From Gammaproteobacteria bacterium (lineage in GTDB: Bacteria; Pseudomonadota; Gammaproteobacteria; UBA5861): a stretch of DNA of 64,000 bases. The notes beneath the pieces were generated by a model. It did no database searches, was not told the DNA's origin, and saw nothing but the letters and a program-made list of their open reading frames with translations. The position numbers and the translations under genes are program-made. The stretch covers positions 62,001 through 126,000 of the forward strand of contig JAKSCV010000068.1 in assembly GCA_022360445.1 (NCBI GenBank), read 5' to 3'. Each line of letters opens with the position of its first letter. The stretch's first letter is position 1. Shown here piece after piece: positions 27,326-37,223 of the stretch.

Positions 27326-28092
27326 TTCACTCCACAGCAATTGTAGACTCTTCAGCAAGTCTTGCAGGTGATGTTGAAGTTGGTCCTTACAGTATTATTG
27401 GGGCGGGGGTAGAAATAGACTCTGGGTGTCGGATTGCTCCCCATGTTGTTATTCGTGGCCCAATAAAAATAGGCAAAAACAACCAGATTTTTCAATTTTC
27501 TTCTCTAGGAGAGGTACCCCAGGATCTCAAATACAAAGGTGAAGATACCCAGGTCATCATTGGAGATGACAATATTATACGGGAGTCTGTAACCATTAAT
27601 CGCGGTACTGCAGAAGGTGAAGGGGTCACTGTTGTTGGTGATCACAATTTATTAATGGCCTATACACATGTGGCTCACGATTGTCACATTGGTCATCATA
27701 CCGTGTTTGCGAACTCTTCTTCGTTGGCTGGCCACGTGCGTGTTGGAGATTATGCCGTACTGGGTGGCTTTACACTGGTGCATCAATTTACAGAGATAGG
27801 TGAGCACAGCTTTTCAGGCATGGGGTCCGCTATTAATCGCGATGTGCCCCCATATATGACGGTAGCAGGTAATTACGCCATGGCCTATGGCATTAATAAA
27901 ACCGGATTAAAGCGTCGGGGCTTTTCACAGTCAACCATTCGAGCTCTGCATAAAGCCTATCGAGTTATGATTAAATCTCATTTGCCGCGAGAAGAAGCCA
28001 CATCGCAACTAAAGGACCTGATTGAAGACCATCCTGAGGTCGAGCGATTTGTGTCATTTATTCTCAGTTCGACACGTGGGGTAGTGAGATAA
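27322..28092 (+). CDS. lpxA: UDP-N-acetylglucosamine O-acyltransferase
   Basis: 256 residues, a left-handed beta helix plus helical C-terminus. The catalytic His119 is in AYTHVAHDCHIGHH (equivalent to E. coli His125). At the position of E. coli Gly173 this protein has Met167 (FSGMGSAINRDVPP), the residue P. aeruginosa LpxA uses to select C10 hydroxyacyl chains. E. coli Glu200 is replaced by Thr (GINKTGLKRRGF). It starts lipid A synthesis by acylating UDP-GlcNAc. The start is TTG, overlapping the fabZ stop as TTGA. lpxB, which normally follows, is instead on the opposite strand four bases away. Confidence 0.96.
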   Translation: MIHSTAIVDSSASLAGDVEVGPYSIIGAGVEIDSGCRIAPHVVIRGPIKIGKNNQIFQFSSLGEVPQDLKYKGEDTQVIIGDDNIIRESVTINRGTAEGEGVTVVGDHNLLMAYTHVAHDCHIGHHTVFANSSSLAGHVRVGDYAVLGGFTLVHQFTEIGEHSFSGMGSAINRDVPPYMTVAGNYAMAYGINKTGLKRRGFSQSTIRALHKAYRVMIKSHLPREEATSQLKDLIEDHPEVERFVSFILSSTRGVVR

Positions 28093-28095
28093 AAC

Positions 28096-29235
28096 TTAGG
28101 GTAACAGGAGTTCTTCAATCAGCTTGGCAACGTTCATTGCGCCGCCGCCTTGCCCCATTTTTTCTTTTACCTTGTTGAGCTGTTTTTTCATTTTGTCCCT
28201 GTAATCTAAATCAAACAGCAGGTGTTGCATTTCTTCGGCAATACACTCTGGTTTCGCTTCTCTCTGGACAAACTCTTGTACAATGCGTCGGCCGTAAACG
28301 ACATTGACCAGGCCAATGTCCGGAATGGTAATCATGTGCTTTAAAATCAGATAAGAGAGTGGGTTGATCCGATATGTGATTGCCATCGGAGTACCCATTA
28401 GCGCTGCTTCAAGCGTGGCTGTGCCAGAGGCGCATAGTAATGCATCACTTGCATGCATTACATCGTAAGAATGACCCTTAACAAGATGAAGGCTGCTTTT
28501 GAGTCGATTGTTGATCAGGTTTTTTATGTTTTGAATATCTAGCGTTTCAGCGATTGGCAGCACAAAGTGAATATCTTGACTTGTTTTTTCGATCCGTTCA
28601 GCGGTCTCTAGCATGATAGGGAGAACGCGCTGCACCTCGCCTTTGCGACTACCCGGCAATAAGCCAATACAGTGGGCGTTAGGATCAACACCAAAAAATG
28701 TTTTGGCTGCTTGAATACTCATAGATGGTTTGACTTCATCAACCAATGGATGCCCCACAAAGCGGACAGGAATATTGACTTCTTGATAGAAAATTTCTTC
28801 AAAAGGAAAGAGCACCGCCATCATATCAACCAGTTTGCCGATACGCTCAACCCGTTTTTTTCGCCATGCCCACACCTGCGGGCTAATATAAAACAGTACT
28901 TTAATGCCAAATTGCTGGGCGGCTTCAGCCAGTTTCAGGTTGAAGTCCGGGTAGTCGACAAGTACCAATAAGTCAGGGGGATCGTCACGAAGTCGTGCTT
29001 TCAATTCTTCGAGTTTGGTGAGTAACTGTCGGTAATGAATGAGAACCTCGACGATACCGACAACAGCGATATCCCGGCAGTCAACAATCAGTTCCATTCC
29101 CAGCCGTTCGAGTTGGGGGCCTCCAAGCCCGTAGAGCTGGCAATGCGTTCCTCTTTTTTGTAGGGCCCTGACCACGGCAGCAGCGTGCATGTCACCCGAA
29201 GCTTCTCCAGCAGAAATCATGATTTTATGGGGCAT
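28096..29235 (-). CDS. lpxB: Lipid-A-disaccharide synthase
   Basis: 379 residues of the GT19 family. Seen are IMISAGEASGDMHAA, LVDYPDFNLKLAE, YISPQVWAWRKKR, LLPGSRKGEV and ASGTATLEAALMGTPM. It joins UDP-diacylglucosamine and lipid X into the tetra-acyl disaccharide. Almost always it directly follows lpxA in the same direction; here it is convergent, with three bases between the stop codons and no room for a terminator. It starts eight bases after the sugar aminotransferase stop, so its transcription now comes from the minus-strand operon. Confidence 0.96.
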   Translation of the reverse strand: MPHKIMISAGEASGDMHAAAVVRALQKRGTHCQLYGLGGPQLERLGMELIVDCRDIAVVGIVEVLIHYRQLLTKLEELKARLRDDPPDLLVLVDYPDFNLKLAEAAQQFGIKVLFYISPQVWAWRKKRVERIGKLVDMMAVLFPFEEIFYQEVNIPVRFVGHPLVDEVKPSMSIQAAKTFFGVDPNAHCIGLLPGSRKGEVQRVLPIMLETAERIEKTSQDIHFVLPIAETLDIQNIKNLINNRLKSSLHLVKGHSYDVMHASDALLCASGTATLEAALMGTPMAITYRINPLSYLILKHMITIPDIGLVNVVYGRRIVQEFVQREAKPECIAEEMQHLLFDLDYRDKMKKQLNKVKEKMGQGGGAMNVAKLIEELLLP

Positions 29236-29243
29236 GGCAGTGA

Positions 29244-30338
29244 TTAATGCTGCAGGTTAGCGATGAGGTGAGTAATGAAGTCAATGTCTTGGCGCGGGAG
29301 CTCTGGGTAAATTGGAAGAGAGAGACACTCGGTGACAATTTGCTCGGCAACAGGTAAGTGGAGTCCCTGGGCGTTTGAAAATGCTTGCTGACGATGCAAC
29401 GGGATAGGGTAATAGATCGCAGTTGCAATCTGGTGTTGTCGTAGAGTTTCCGCCAGGTGATCGCGAGACTGTGATCGCAGGGTATATTGATGAAAAACAT
29501 GCGCCTGTGGGGTAAGTAATGTTGGCGTAGAGACATCCTTTAAGGAGGAAAGGGCATCGTTATAGGCAGCAGCGACCTGCCATCGCGCTTCATTGAAACG
29601 GTCAATTTGCTTTAACTTGCAGCGAAGAATAGCCGCTTGTAATTCATCCAGACGACTGTTATAGCCGACTATAGCATGTTCATAGCGCTTTTTGCTGCCG
29701 TGATTTCTGAGAATGTAAATCTCTTCAGCCAATGTTTGATCATTCGTTGTAATCAAACCACCATCACCGTAACAGCCCAGATTTTTGCTGGGGAAAAAGC
29801 TAAAACAACCGGCATCTCCTATCGCGCCTGTTTTTTGTCCGGAAATAGATGCACCGAATGATTGGGCACAGTCTTCAACAAGCAATACCTGGTGTTTTTT
29901 TGAAATTGCCTGGAGGGCTGGCATATTTGCTGGACGCCCGTAGAGGTGTACAGGAATAATCGCCCGTGTTGCAGGGGTAATTGCGGATTCTACGGCAGCA
30001 GGGTCTAAATTAAATGTATCGGGCTCAATATCAACAAAAACAGGTTTGGCACCGACGTAAGTAATCGCTTCAGCCGTTGCAATAAAAGTGAATGTACTGG
30101 TGATGACTTCATCGCCTTTTGAAATCCCTAAGCCTCGAAGAGCCAAATGAAGTGCATCAGTGCCGGAGTTACAGCTAATCGCAAACTGGCAGCCAAGGTA
30201 GTCAGCGACTTCTTTTTCAAAAGCCTCGACATTGCGCCCCAAAATAAACTGCCCGGAACCGAGTACTTCGCTGACAGCCTGGTCAATTTCAGATTTTAGA
30301 TCGGCATATTGGGCTTTTAAATCAACCATCGGGATCAT
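29244..30338 (-). CDS. DegT/DnrJ/EryC1-type sugar aminotransferase (WbpE/GnnB-like)
   Basis: 364 residues of the PLP-dependent nucleotide-sugar aminotransferases. Seen are the N-terminus MVDLKAQYADLKSEID, the loop ILGRNVEAFEKEVA, SCNSGTDALHLAL, VEDCAQSFGA and the PLP Lys in FFPSKNLGCYGDGG. The overall sequence resembles WbpE of P. aeruginosa, which transaminates a 3-keto-GlcNAcA nucleotide, and by extension GnnB. The start at MIPMVDL has GGGAG seven bases upstream. It lies directly before lpxB and after a glycosyltransferase, so surface-sugar synthesis is likely; whether for lipid A or another glycan is open. No partner dehydrogenase is in the window. Confidence 0.88.
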   Translation of the reverse strand: MIPMVDLKAQYADLKSEIDQAVSEVLGSGQFILGRNVEAFEKEVADYLGCQFAISCNSGTDALHLALRGLGISKGDEVITSTFTFIATAEAITYVGAKPVFVDIEPDTFNLDPAAVESAITPATRAIIPVHLYGRPANMPALQAISKKHQVLLVEDCAQSFGASISGQKTGAIGDAGCFSFFPSKNLGCYGDGGLITTNDQTLAEEIYILRNHGSKKRYEHAIVGYNSRLDELQAAILRCKLKQIDRFNEARWQVAAAYNDALSSLKDVSTPTLLTPQAHVFHQYTLRSQSRDHLAETLRQHQIATAIYYPIPLHRQQAFSNAQGLHLPVAEQIVTECLSLPIYPELPRQDIDFITHLIANLQH

Positions 30339-30423
30339 GAAGGTACTCCCAAAAAAGGCCATATTTTGGGTGATTTATCGATGGCTGTCTAACTTTTCCT
30401 TGAACCGACCGTTGGTAGGTTCA

Positions 30424-31716
30424 CTATGCCGATGAAGAGGCAGAAGTTTTGATCGCAGCTTGGGATTTTGGCCGGACTTCCCCGACATAGTGTTCAAAGT
30501 AATCCAGCAGTTCGTTAATGTTTTTATGTTGATCAAACATTTCAGCGACTTTGTTTTGAGCATTGTCGCTTAATTGCTTTGCGAAATGCGCGTCTTCAAT
30601 AATGCGGCCAATTGCATTGGCCAAGCTATCGGGATCATTTGATGGTACTAAAAGGCCTTCTTCCTCATCAGTGATAAGTTCGGGGATCGCGCTCACATTT
30701 GTGCTGATCACCGGTATGCCAAATGCCATTGCTTCGGCCAGAACATTCGGAATACCATCTGGCGGTGCGCCAGGAATCATACGGCAGGCCAGAACAAAAG
30801 TGTCTGCGCTTTGAATTTCAGTCATCACATCTTCAAAAGCCATCATGCCCAGGAACTCCACTCTTTCGGCAATGCCCAAATCATTGGCAAGGGCTTTTAA
30901 AGACTCTTCTTCAGGGCCTGAGCCAATCAGCCTGACTTTTATATCCGCTCCTTTGTCGATCAGTTGCTGGCTTGCCCGGAGGAGATCATCATGGCCTTTG
31001 GTTGAAACGAGTCGGCCAATGGTAAGAAGCGTTTTTTGTCCTTGATCTTTGATTTGATACGGGGGAGAAGATTCGATGCGTTCCCAAACCTTCGGGTCAA
31101 GACCATGATAGTTGAGGTGAATGTCGACCGGATGGCTGTGATTCATTTTATCTTTCAGGTGGTTACAGAAAAAACCTGTGCAAACAACGGTAAACTTTGC
31201 GTCACTGAGTTTTTTCTCTAACAGTTTGTTCTTGGAAAAAATATCTTCCCCATGGATTGCTGCAGACCAGGTAAAACCTTCTACCTGTGCCAGCATCCAG
31301 CATGCAGTGGTCGGTACATTGGCCCAATGTCCATGAACATGTTGAATACCTTTTTCTTTCATGATTTTCCCAAAATGAAAGGTAATAGGCAGGATGGCGT
31401 ATGACTTCAGCAATTCTTTGGGACGATGTAGACCGGCGAGTGTTAATTGCCCGATCATGGTCAACATCTTGATGGGGTGTCGGATGAAGGACGAGAGGAA
31501 CGCACTGATTTGTGGTAGACCCAACAGTGGTGAGTAGTGCGTTTTGTTGTTCATCAACCGCTTAGCCGCTTCAATAGTGACAGGGTCTCGCGGGTATTGG
31601 AGGGAATAAATCTCGAAATCGAGCTGGTGTCTATCTAAGGCATCCAGTTCGCGGACAATAAATGTCTCGTGCAGCTCCGGAAACATGGAGATGATAATAC
31701 CGATTTTTTGCTTCAT
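30424..31716 (-). CDS. GT4-family glycosyltransferase
   Basis: 430 residues with a GT-B fold. The N-terminus SMFPELHETFIVRELDAL is typical of WcaL/exopolysaccharide-type transferases; the C-terminal half has LLTIGRLVSTKGHDDLL, VEFLGMM and the nucleotide-sugar motif PNVLAEAMAFGIPVISTNV with an EX7E-like arrangement. It probably adds a hexose to a surface polysaccharide or lipid carrier. The second ATG is chosen as start because AAGGA lies five bases upstream of it, whereas the first ATG abuts that site. First gene of a three-gene minus-strand unit with the aminotransferase (85-base gap) and lpxB. Confidence 0.88.
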   Translation of the reverse strand: MKQKIGIIISMFPELHETFIVRELDALDRHQLDFEIYSLQYPRDPVTIEAAKRLMNNKTHYSPLLGLPQISAFLSSFIRHPIKMLTMIGQLTLAGLHRPKELLKSYAILPITFHFGKIMKEKGIQHVHGHWANVPTTACWMLAQVEGFTWSAAIHGEDIFSKNKLLEKKLSDAKFTVVCTGFFCNHLKDKMNHSHPVDIHLNYHGLDPKVWERIESSPPYQIKDQGQKTLLTIGRLVSTKGHDDLLRASQQLIDKGADIKVRLIGSGPEEESLKALANDLGIAERVEFLGMMAFEDVMTEIQSADTFVLACRMIPGAPPDGIPNVLAEAMAFGIPVISTNVSAIPELITDEEEGLLVPSNDPDSLANAIGRIIEDAHFAKQLSDNAQNKVAEMFDQHKNINELLDYFEHYVGEVRPKSQAAIKTSASSSA

Positions 31717-31869
31717 ACCCATCCTTATGGTTGTTCACTCTGAAATTTCAAACAAGGATGTTATGTTAGCGCTGCTTTGCGTATTGCTGATTACAGCACA
31801 AACTGACTAAACTTTTATCAAGCCTTGTTATTTTTATGATGTGGTTCGATTTTAGGACAGCGTTAAAGT

Positions 31870-33420
31870 TTAGCAGAGCCCAAGTTGAGCCAGCATAATT
31901 TCATCGTCAAAGCTTGGTTTCGGCTTCTCTGGGCAATGCAATGTTTGCTCAACCCGGCCTTCTTGGATGGATTCCAGGTGAACATCAAATTGCCACAGGC
32001 GATGAATGTGTTTTAATACTTCACTGGCAGAGTCAGCTAAAGGTTGCCGCTGATGTTGAGTATGCTGCAGCGTGATCGAACGATCTCCGGTAATGTCGAC
32101 ATCGTAAACTTGAATATTCGGTTCATTCATACTTAAGTTATATTGTGCCGCCAGATTTTCCCGTATTAATTGATAGCCTGCGTCATCGTGAATTGCCGTG
32201 ACCTCAATATGCGTATTGTGATCATCATTTAAGATAGAAAAGAGTTTAAAGTCACGAATCACTTTGGGTGATAAAAATTGTAAAACGAAGCTTTCATCTT
32301 TGAAGTTTTCCATCGCAAAGTGAAGTGTTTTAACCCAGTCTGTCCCTGCAAAGTCAGGGAACCACTTTTCATCTTCGGGTGTTGGATTTTCACAAATACG
32401 GCGGATGTCCTGCATCATGGCAAACCCGAGTGCATAAGGATTGATGCCGGAATAATAAGGGCTATCAAATGAGGGTTGAGCAATCACTTGTGTGTGTGAC
32501 TGCAGGAATTCCAGCATAAAGCCATCGGTTACTTTTCCCTCATCGTAAAGCTCGTTCAAGAGCGTGTAGTGCCAAAATGTTGCCCAGCCTTCATTCATAA
32601 CCTGAGTTTGGCGTTGAGGATAAAAGTATTGCGCAATTTTCCGTACGATGCGTACGATTTCCCGCTGCCAAGGTTTGAGCAGTGGTGCCTTTTTTTCGAT
32701 AAAGTAGAGAATATTTTCCTGGGGTTCTTCGGGAAAACGTTGTTTTTCTTTTTGAGGTTTTGCCCGTTCGGGGACGGTGGCTCGCCAAAGTTCGTTGACT
32801 TGGGTTTGCAGATAAGCTTCCCGTTCTTTTTGGCGTTTCATTTCCTCTGCAGCGGAAATAGGGTAGGGACGTTTATAGCGGTCAACCCCGTAGTTCATCA
32901 AGGCGTGGCATGAGTCGAGTAGCTCTTCCACTTCCGTAACGCCATAGCGTTCTTCACATTGGCGAATGTAGTTTTTGGCAAAGACCAGGTAATCGATGAT
33001 GAGTGATGCATCTGTCCAGGTTTTAAACAGATAATTGTTTTTGAAGAATGAGTTATGGCCATAACAGGCATGCGCAATGACAAGTGCCTGCATAGTTATG
33101 CTGTTTTCCTCCATTAAATAAGCGATGCAAGGGTCTGAATTGATAACAATTTCGTAGGCAAGCCCCATCTCGCCCCGTTTGTAGCTTTGTGAGGTAGAAA
33201 CAAATTGTTTGCCAAATGACCAGTGGTGGTATCCCACCGGCATGCCCACCGAGGAGTAGGCATCCATCATTTGTTCTGATGAGATCACTTCAATTTGGTT
33301 CGGATAGGTATCAAGCTGGTACTTTTCTGCAATTTTACCAATTTCCCGGTTGTATTCTTCGATCAATTCGAATGTCCATTCAGAACCTTCTGAGATGGGT
33401 TTTCGGGTATCGGAGGTCAT
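31870..33420 (-). CDS. SpoVR-family protein (YcgB-like)
   Basis: 516 residues, the usual length of gammaproteobacterial YcgB/SpoVR proteins. Characteristic blocks are [44 protein letters not shown] and [12 protein letters not shown]. The biochemical role of the family is not settled; in Bacillus SpoVR affects spore cortex, and in proteobacteria the gene travels with prkA and yeaH in stress and stationary-phase operons. Its start overlaps the yeaH stop by four bases. Cytoplasmic; no membrane segment. Confidence 0.93.
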   Translation of the reverse strand: MTSDTRKPISEGSEWTFELIEEYNREIGKIAEKYQLDTYPNQIEVISSEQMMDAYSSVGMPVGYHHWSFGKQFVSTSQSYKRGEMGLAYEIVINSDPCIAYLMEENSITMQALVIAHACYGHNSFFKNNYLFKTWTDASLIIDYLVFAKNYIRQCEERYGVTEVEELLDSCHALMNYGVDRYKRPYPISAAEEMKRQKEREAYLQTQVNELWRATVPERAKPQKEKQRFPEEPQENILYFIEKKAPLLKPWQREIVRIVRKIAQYFYPQRQTQVMNEGWATFWHYTLLNELYDEGKVTDGFMLEFLQSHTQVIAQPSFDSPYYSGINPYALGFAMMQDIRRICENPTPEDEKWFPDFAGTDWVKTLHFAMENFKDESFVLQFLSPKVIRDFKLFSILNDDHNTHIEVTAIHDDAGYQLIRENLAAQYNLSMNEPNIQVYDVDITGDRSITLQHTQHQRQPLADSASEVLKHIHRLWQFDVHLESIQEGRVEQTLHCPEKPKPSFDDEIMLAQLGLC

Positions 33421-34691
33421 GCGGCTCTCCTTTGGAAAAGGTCGCGAAAGACGTGGTAAATCTGATCAACAGACATAATTTTTTGCATGGCAAAATGGTC
33501 GCTACATTCTTCTTGAACCTGTTCAAACTGCTTCCAAAGGGCCTGCTCCATACGCGGGGTAATCTCAACATAAGCATAGTATTGGGTGTAGGGCAGAATT
33601 TTACTCTTAAGCAGGTCAGCGCAGAGCGGGGAGTCATCGTCCCAGTTGTCACCGTCTGAAGCTTGTGCCGCATAGATGTTCCAGTCCGTTACCGGGTAAC
33701 GATCTTCAATGATTTGTGACATCAACTTTAAAGCGCTTGAGACGATTGTGCCGCCCGTTTCCCGGGAGTAGAAGAACTCTTCTTCATCCACTTCTTTTGC
33801 GCTGGTGTGGTGGCGAATAAAGACCACATCTATTTTTTTGTAATTGCGTTGAAGAAAGAGGTATAGCAGAACAAAAAATCGTTTGGCCATATCTTTCATG
33901 ATCTGATTCATGGAGCCAGAAACATCCATCAAACAAAACATCACCGCTTGAGAAGAGGGAGCCGGTTGCTTAACATGCAAGTTGTAGCGCAAATCGTACG
34001 GGTCTAAAAAGGGAATCTTTCGGATCCGCGCCTCAAGGTGGTTAATTTCTTCCTCGAGATCGTGAATCTGTTTTTGATCATGAGGGTAAGACTGCTCAAG
34101 CAGTGATTGGAGTTCGGCTTTTGCCTCTTTTAACCGGCGCCGGGCCGATCCTCCAAGTGCGATTCTCCGGGAAAGTGATGTTCGCATGGAGCGTACAATG
34201 TGCAACTTTGAGGGCGTGCCGTCGCTGACGATACCCGCATGCTTGTATTCGAAAGACTCGGTACCTAATAACTTCTTTTTGAGCATGTTGGGCAGTTCCA
34301 GGTCTTCAAACAGGTAATTTAAAAACTCTTCCTGGCTGATTTGAAAGACAAAGTCATCATCACCCTCACCGGTATTGCTGGCTTTGCCTTCACCGGTACC
34401 GCTTCCTGAACTGCCGGCTTGCCGCTTAATTTTGTCGCCCGCTACAAATTCCTTGTTACCGGGGTGAACAACTGTCTGCCGACCGCCAGGGCCGTGGTGG
34501 AACCGGGGCTCAGAGACATCTTTGCGAGGAATGCTGATTTCTTCCCCGCTGTCCATATCCGTAATGCTGCGATTGCGAATCGCATCTGAAACAGCACCTT
34601 TAATGTGTTTCCTGTAGCGTTCCAGAAAGCGCTGCCGGTTAACAGCACTTTTATTCTTGCCATTTAACCGACGGTCGATAACATAGGTCAC
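33417..34691 (-). CDS. yeaH: YeaH/YhbH family protein (DUF444)
   Basis: 424 residues. The N-terminus [23 protein letters not shown] and [16 protein letters not shown] are YeaH hallmarks. The C-terminal half has a von Willebrand A-like fold with a MIDAS-type DVSGSMNQ. YeaH is coupled to the kinase PrkA; its role is unknown, though mutants of the pair show stress phenotypes in E. coli. A Gly/Ser-rich stretch (about 90-112) may be a flexible linker. Middle gene of prkA-yeaH-spoVR. Confidence 0.93.
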   Translation of the reverse strand: MTYVIDRRLNGKNKSAVNRQRFLERYRKHIKGAVSDAIRNRSITDMDSGEEISIPRKDVSEPRFHHGPGGRQTVVHPGNKEFVAGDKIKRQAGSSGSGTGEGKASNTGEGDDDFVFQISQEEFLNYLFEDLELPNMLKKKLLGTESFEYKHAGIVSDGTPSKLHIVRSMRTSLSRRIALGGSARRRLKEAKAELQSLLEQSYPHDQKQIHDLEEEINHLEARIRKIPFLDPYDLRYNLHVKQPAPSSQAVMFCLMDVSGSMNQIMKDMAKRFFVLLYLFLQRNYKKIDVVFIRHHTSAKEVDEEEFFYSRETGGTIVSSALKLMSQIIEDRYPVTDWNIYAAQASDGDNWDDDSPLCADLLKSKILPYTQYYAYVEITPRMEQALWKQFEQVQEECSDHFAMQKIMSVDQIYHVFRDLFQRRAA

Positions 34692-34706
34692 GGGTTTTTC
34701 CTCGTG

Positions 34707-36629
34707 TTACTGCGATTTTCTTACACGTAAATACCATTCTGAAAGGAGGCGAACCTGCTTTTCGGTATAGCCGCGTTCTACCATACGTGTCACAAAGTCC
34801 TGATGTTTTTTCTGATCATCAGCCGACGCTTTGGGGTTAAATGAGATAACGGGCAACAGGTCTTCTGTGTTTGAAAACATTTTCTTTTCTATCACTGTGC
34901 GAAGTTTTTCGTAGCTTAGCCATGATGGGTTTTTACCTGCATTATTTGCTTTAGCCCGCAAGACAAAATTCACCACTTCGTTACGAAAATCTTTTGGATT
35001 ACTGATACCCGCCGGTTTTTCAATTTTCTCCAGCTCTTCATTTAATGAAGCACGATTGAAGTTTTCCCCGGTTTCCGGATCCCTGTATTCCTGATCCTGT
35101 ATCCAAAAATCAGCGTAGGTGACGTAGCGGTCAAAAATGTTCTGGCCATACTCCGTATAGGATTCGAGGTAGGCTGTTTGGATCTCTTTGCCAATGAACT
35201 CGATGTATCGGCTTGCAAGATATTCTTTAATGTATTGCAAATACTTATCGTGTATTTCCTGAGAAAATTGTTGTTGTTCAATTTCCTGCTCAAGCACATG
35301 CATCAGGTGAACGGGGTTTGCAGCAACCTCGGAGTGATCATAATTGAATACTTTAGAGAGTATTTTGAATGCAAACCGTGTGGACAGGCCACTCATCCCC
35401 TCATCAACACCGGCGGTATCACGGTATTCCTGATACGACTTTGCTTTCGGGTCGATGTCTTTCAGATTTTCTCCGTTATAAATGCGCATTTTGGAATAAA
35501 TGCTGGAGTTTTCCGGTTCTTTCAATCGGGAGAGAATGAACAGGCTGGCAAGCATTCTCAAGGTGTCGGGTGCGCAATGCGCATCGGCCAATGAACTGCT
35601 TTCCAGTAACTTTTTATAAATGTTGACTTCTTCATCGACGCGCAAGCAATAAGGCACTTTGACGATATAAACTCGATCGATGAAGGCTTCATTGTTTTTG
35701 TTATTTTTAAAACTTTGCCATTCAGACTCATTGGAGTGGGCAAGAATAATGCCTTGGAAAGGAATGCTGCCGATGGCCTCTGTCCCATTGTAGCTGCCTT
35801 CCTGCGTTGCAGTTAACAAGGGGTGCAATACCTTAATCGGTGCTTTGAACATCTCAACAAACTCAAGCAGACCCTGGTTGGCTTTGCACAGCCCACCTGA
35901 GTAGGCATAGGCATCGCTATCATTTTGTGAAAATTCTTCGAGCTTGCGTATATCGACTTTACCGACCAGTGAGGAAATATCCTGATTGTTTTCATCGCCG
36001 GGCTCAGTTTTCGCGACAGCGGTTTGATCCAAAATGGAAGGGTAAAGTTTGACAACACGGAACTTGCTGATGTCACCCCCGTATTCATGAAGCCGTTTAA
36101 TAGCCCAAGGAGACATATGCCCCTGAAGATAGCGGCGCGGAATGCCATAATCTTCTTGAAGGATATCGCCGTCTTCTTCAGGATTGAAAAGCCCCAGTGG
36201 CGACTCATTAATTGGCGAGCCCTTAATGGCATAAAAGGGAACTTTTTGTATCAGTGCCTTAAGCTTTTCAGCTAAGGAAGATTTCCCACCTCCTACCGGA
36301 CCAAGCAAGTACAGAATTTGTTTCTTTTCCTCAAGTCCCTGAGCGGCATGTTTGAAATAGGACACAATATGCTCGATCGCGTCTTCCATACCGTAGAAGT
36401 CTTTGAATGCGGGATAGCGCTTAATGATTTTATTCGAAAAGATACGACTTAGGCGTGAGTCTTGAGCGGTATCAATCAGTTCTGGCTCACCAATTGCGAG
36501 TAGCATACGTTCTGCAGCGGTTGCATAAACAGAAGAGTCAGATTTGCACAGTTCCAAGTACTCTTGAATAGAGTACTCTTCGTGGCTGTTTCTCTCGTAC
36601 TTATCCTGGTAGTGATTAAATATACTCAC
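34707..36629 (-). CDS. prkA: PrkA-type serine protein kinase (YeaG)
   Basis: 640 residues. An AAA-like N-terminal domain carries the P-loop LLGPVGGGKSSLAEKL (about 108-123) and HSNESEW; the C-terminal region corresponds to the PrkA kinase domain. Members phosphorylate unidentified targets and, in E. coli, take part in nitrogen-starvation and stationary-phase responses. First gene of the operon, followed by yeaH after 15 bases. The operon sits where lpxB normally joins rnhB. The 594-base upstream region is the likely control site. Confidence 0.94.
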   Translation of the reverse strand: MSIFNHYQDKYERNSHEEYSIQEYLELCKSDSSVYATAAERMLLAIGEPELIDTAQDSRLSRIFSNKIIKRYPAFKDFYGMEDAIEHIVSYFKHAAQGLEEKKQILYLLGPVGGGKSSLAEKLKALIQKVPFYAIKGSPINESPLGLFNPEEDGDILQEDYGIPRRYLQGHMSPWAIKRLHEYGGDISKFRVVKLYPSILDQTAVAKTEPGDENNQDISSLVGKVDIRKLEEFSQNDSDAYAYSGGLCKANQGLLEFVEMFKAPIKVLHPLLTATQEGSYNGTEAIGSIPFQGIILAHSNESEWQSFKNNKNNEAFIDRVYIVKVPYCLRVDEEVNIYKKLLESSSLADAHCAPDTLRMLASLFILSRLKEPENSSIYSKMRIYNGENLKDIDPKAKSYQEYRDTAGVDEGMSGLSTRFAFKILSKVFNYDHSEVAANPVHLMHVLEQEIEQQQFSQEIHDKYLQYIKEYLASRYIEFIGKEIQTAYLESYTEYGQNIFDRYVTYADFWIQDQEYRDPETGENFNRASLNEELEKIEKPAGISNPKDFRNEVVNFVLRAKANNAGKNPSWLSYEKLRTVIEKKMFSNTEDLLPVISFNPKASADDQKKHQDFVTRMVERGYTEKQVRLLSEWYLRVRKSQ

Positions 36630-37223
36630 GGCGACCTCCCGGTTCGACCTGTTAACAGCAAATTACTTCAGTTAGTTAATCACCCATCACCCGAAAAATT
36701 ATTCGTCACCTCTAATTTCTTTTTAGGACACTTATTTTTGGCCTAAATTCCATTCAACGAAAGTTTTGTTCACCTTTTATTGATACCTTAAGCAAAATAC
36801 ATGCAAATTAAATCTCATTCAGGTAAGGCGTTTCAATGATTCCTTTTTAAACAAAAGCTTAGATTGGTTTTATTTATTTTATAGTGAAAGTCGTGAAACT
36901 AAATGACCGTTTGGCAGTGTTTTTTCTAGAGAAAATCTGTTCAAGGCTGAGGGCAAACCCTTGGTGTGTAACGTCAATGTGCACAGCTGCACTGTTCGGT
37001 AGCGTAATGCTTTGCCTGAGTGAGTATTGTGAATTTGGAGCGCCCCAGAATAGGACATTATGGAAAGTAAGCCTGCCTCAAGTGACAAAATAATGCCGTC
37101 AATAAATTGTGGTAACCGGCAACTTTGGCGGTTGACCATCGAATCAGCCTTGAAGCATTCACTGAGCATCTTGGCGATATGATACCATCATTCCAGTCAT
37201 TACAAAGGGTTGTGTGCGGATAA
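36630..37223. other. Divergent intergenic region between prkA and rnhB
   Basis: 594 bases. The prkA side is AT-rich; the rnhB side is mixed. Overlapping short reading frames on both strands (about 70 and 96 codons) have no family resemblance and no ribosome site, so I do not call genes. Promoters for both directions must lie here. I see only a weak TTGCAT-N5-TTGCT on the minus strand near 36795, which lacks the invariant GG of a sigma-54 site. Confidence 0.5.

Noticed and set aside
36791-36806. Sigma-54-like site on the minus strand upstream of prkA (TTGCAT-N5-TTGCT)
   Set aside because: The invariant GG of the -24 element is TG here; the match is too weak, although prkA operons are sigma-54 linked in some species.
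36879-37169. 96-codon minus-strand frame in the prkA-rnhB gap
   Set aside because: No recognisable motif, no ribosome site, and a competing plus-strand frame of equal quality; left as intergenic.
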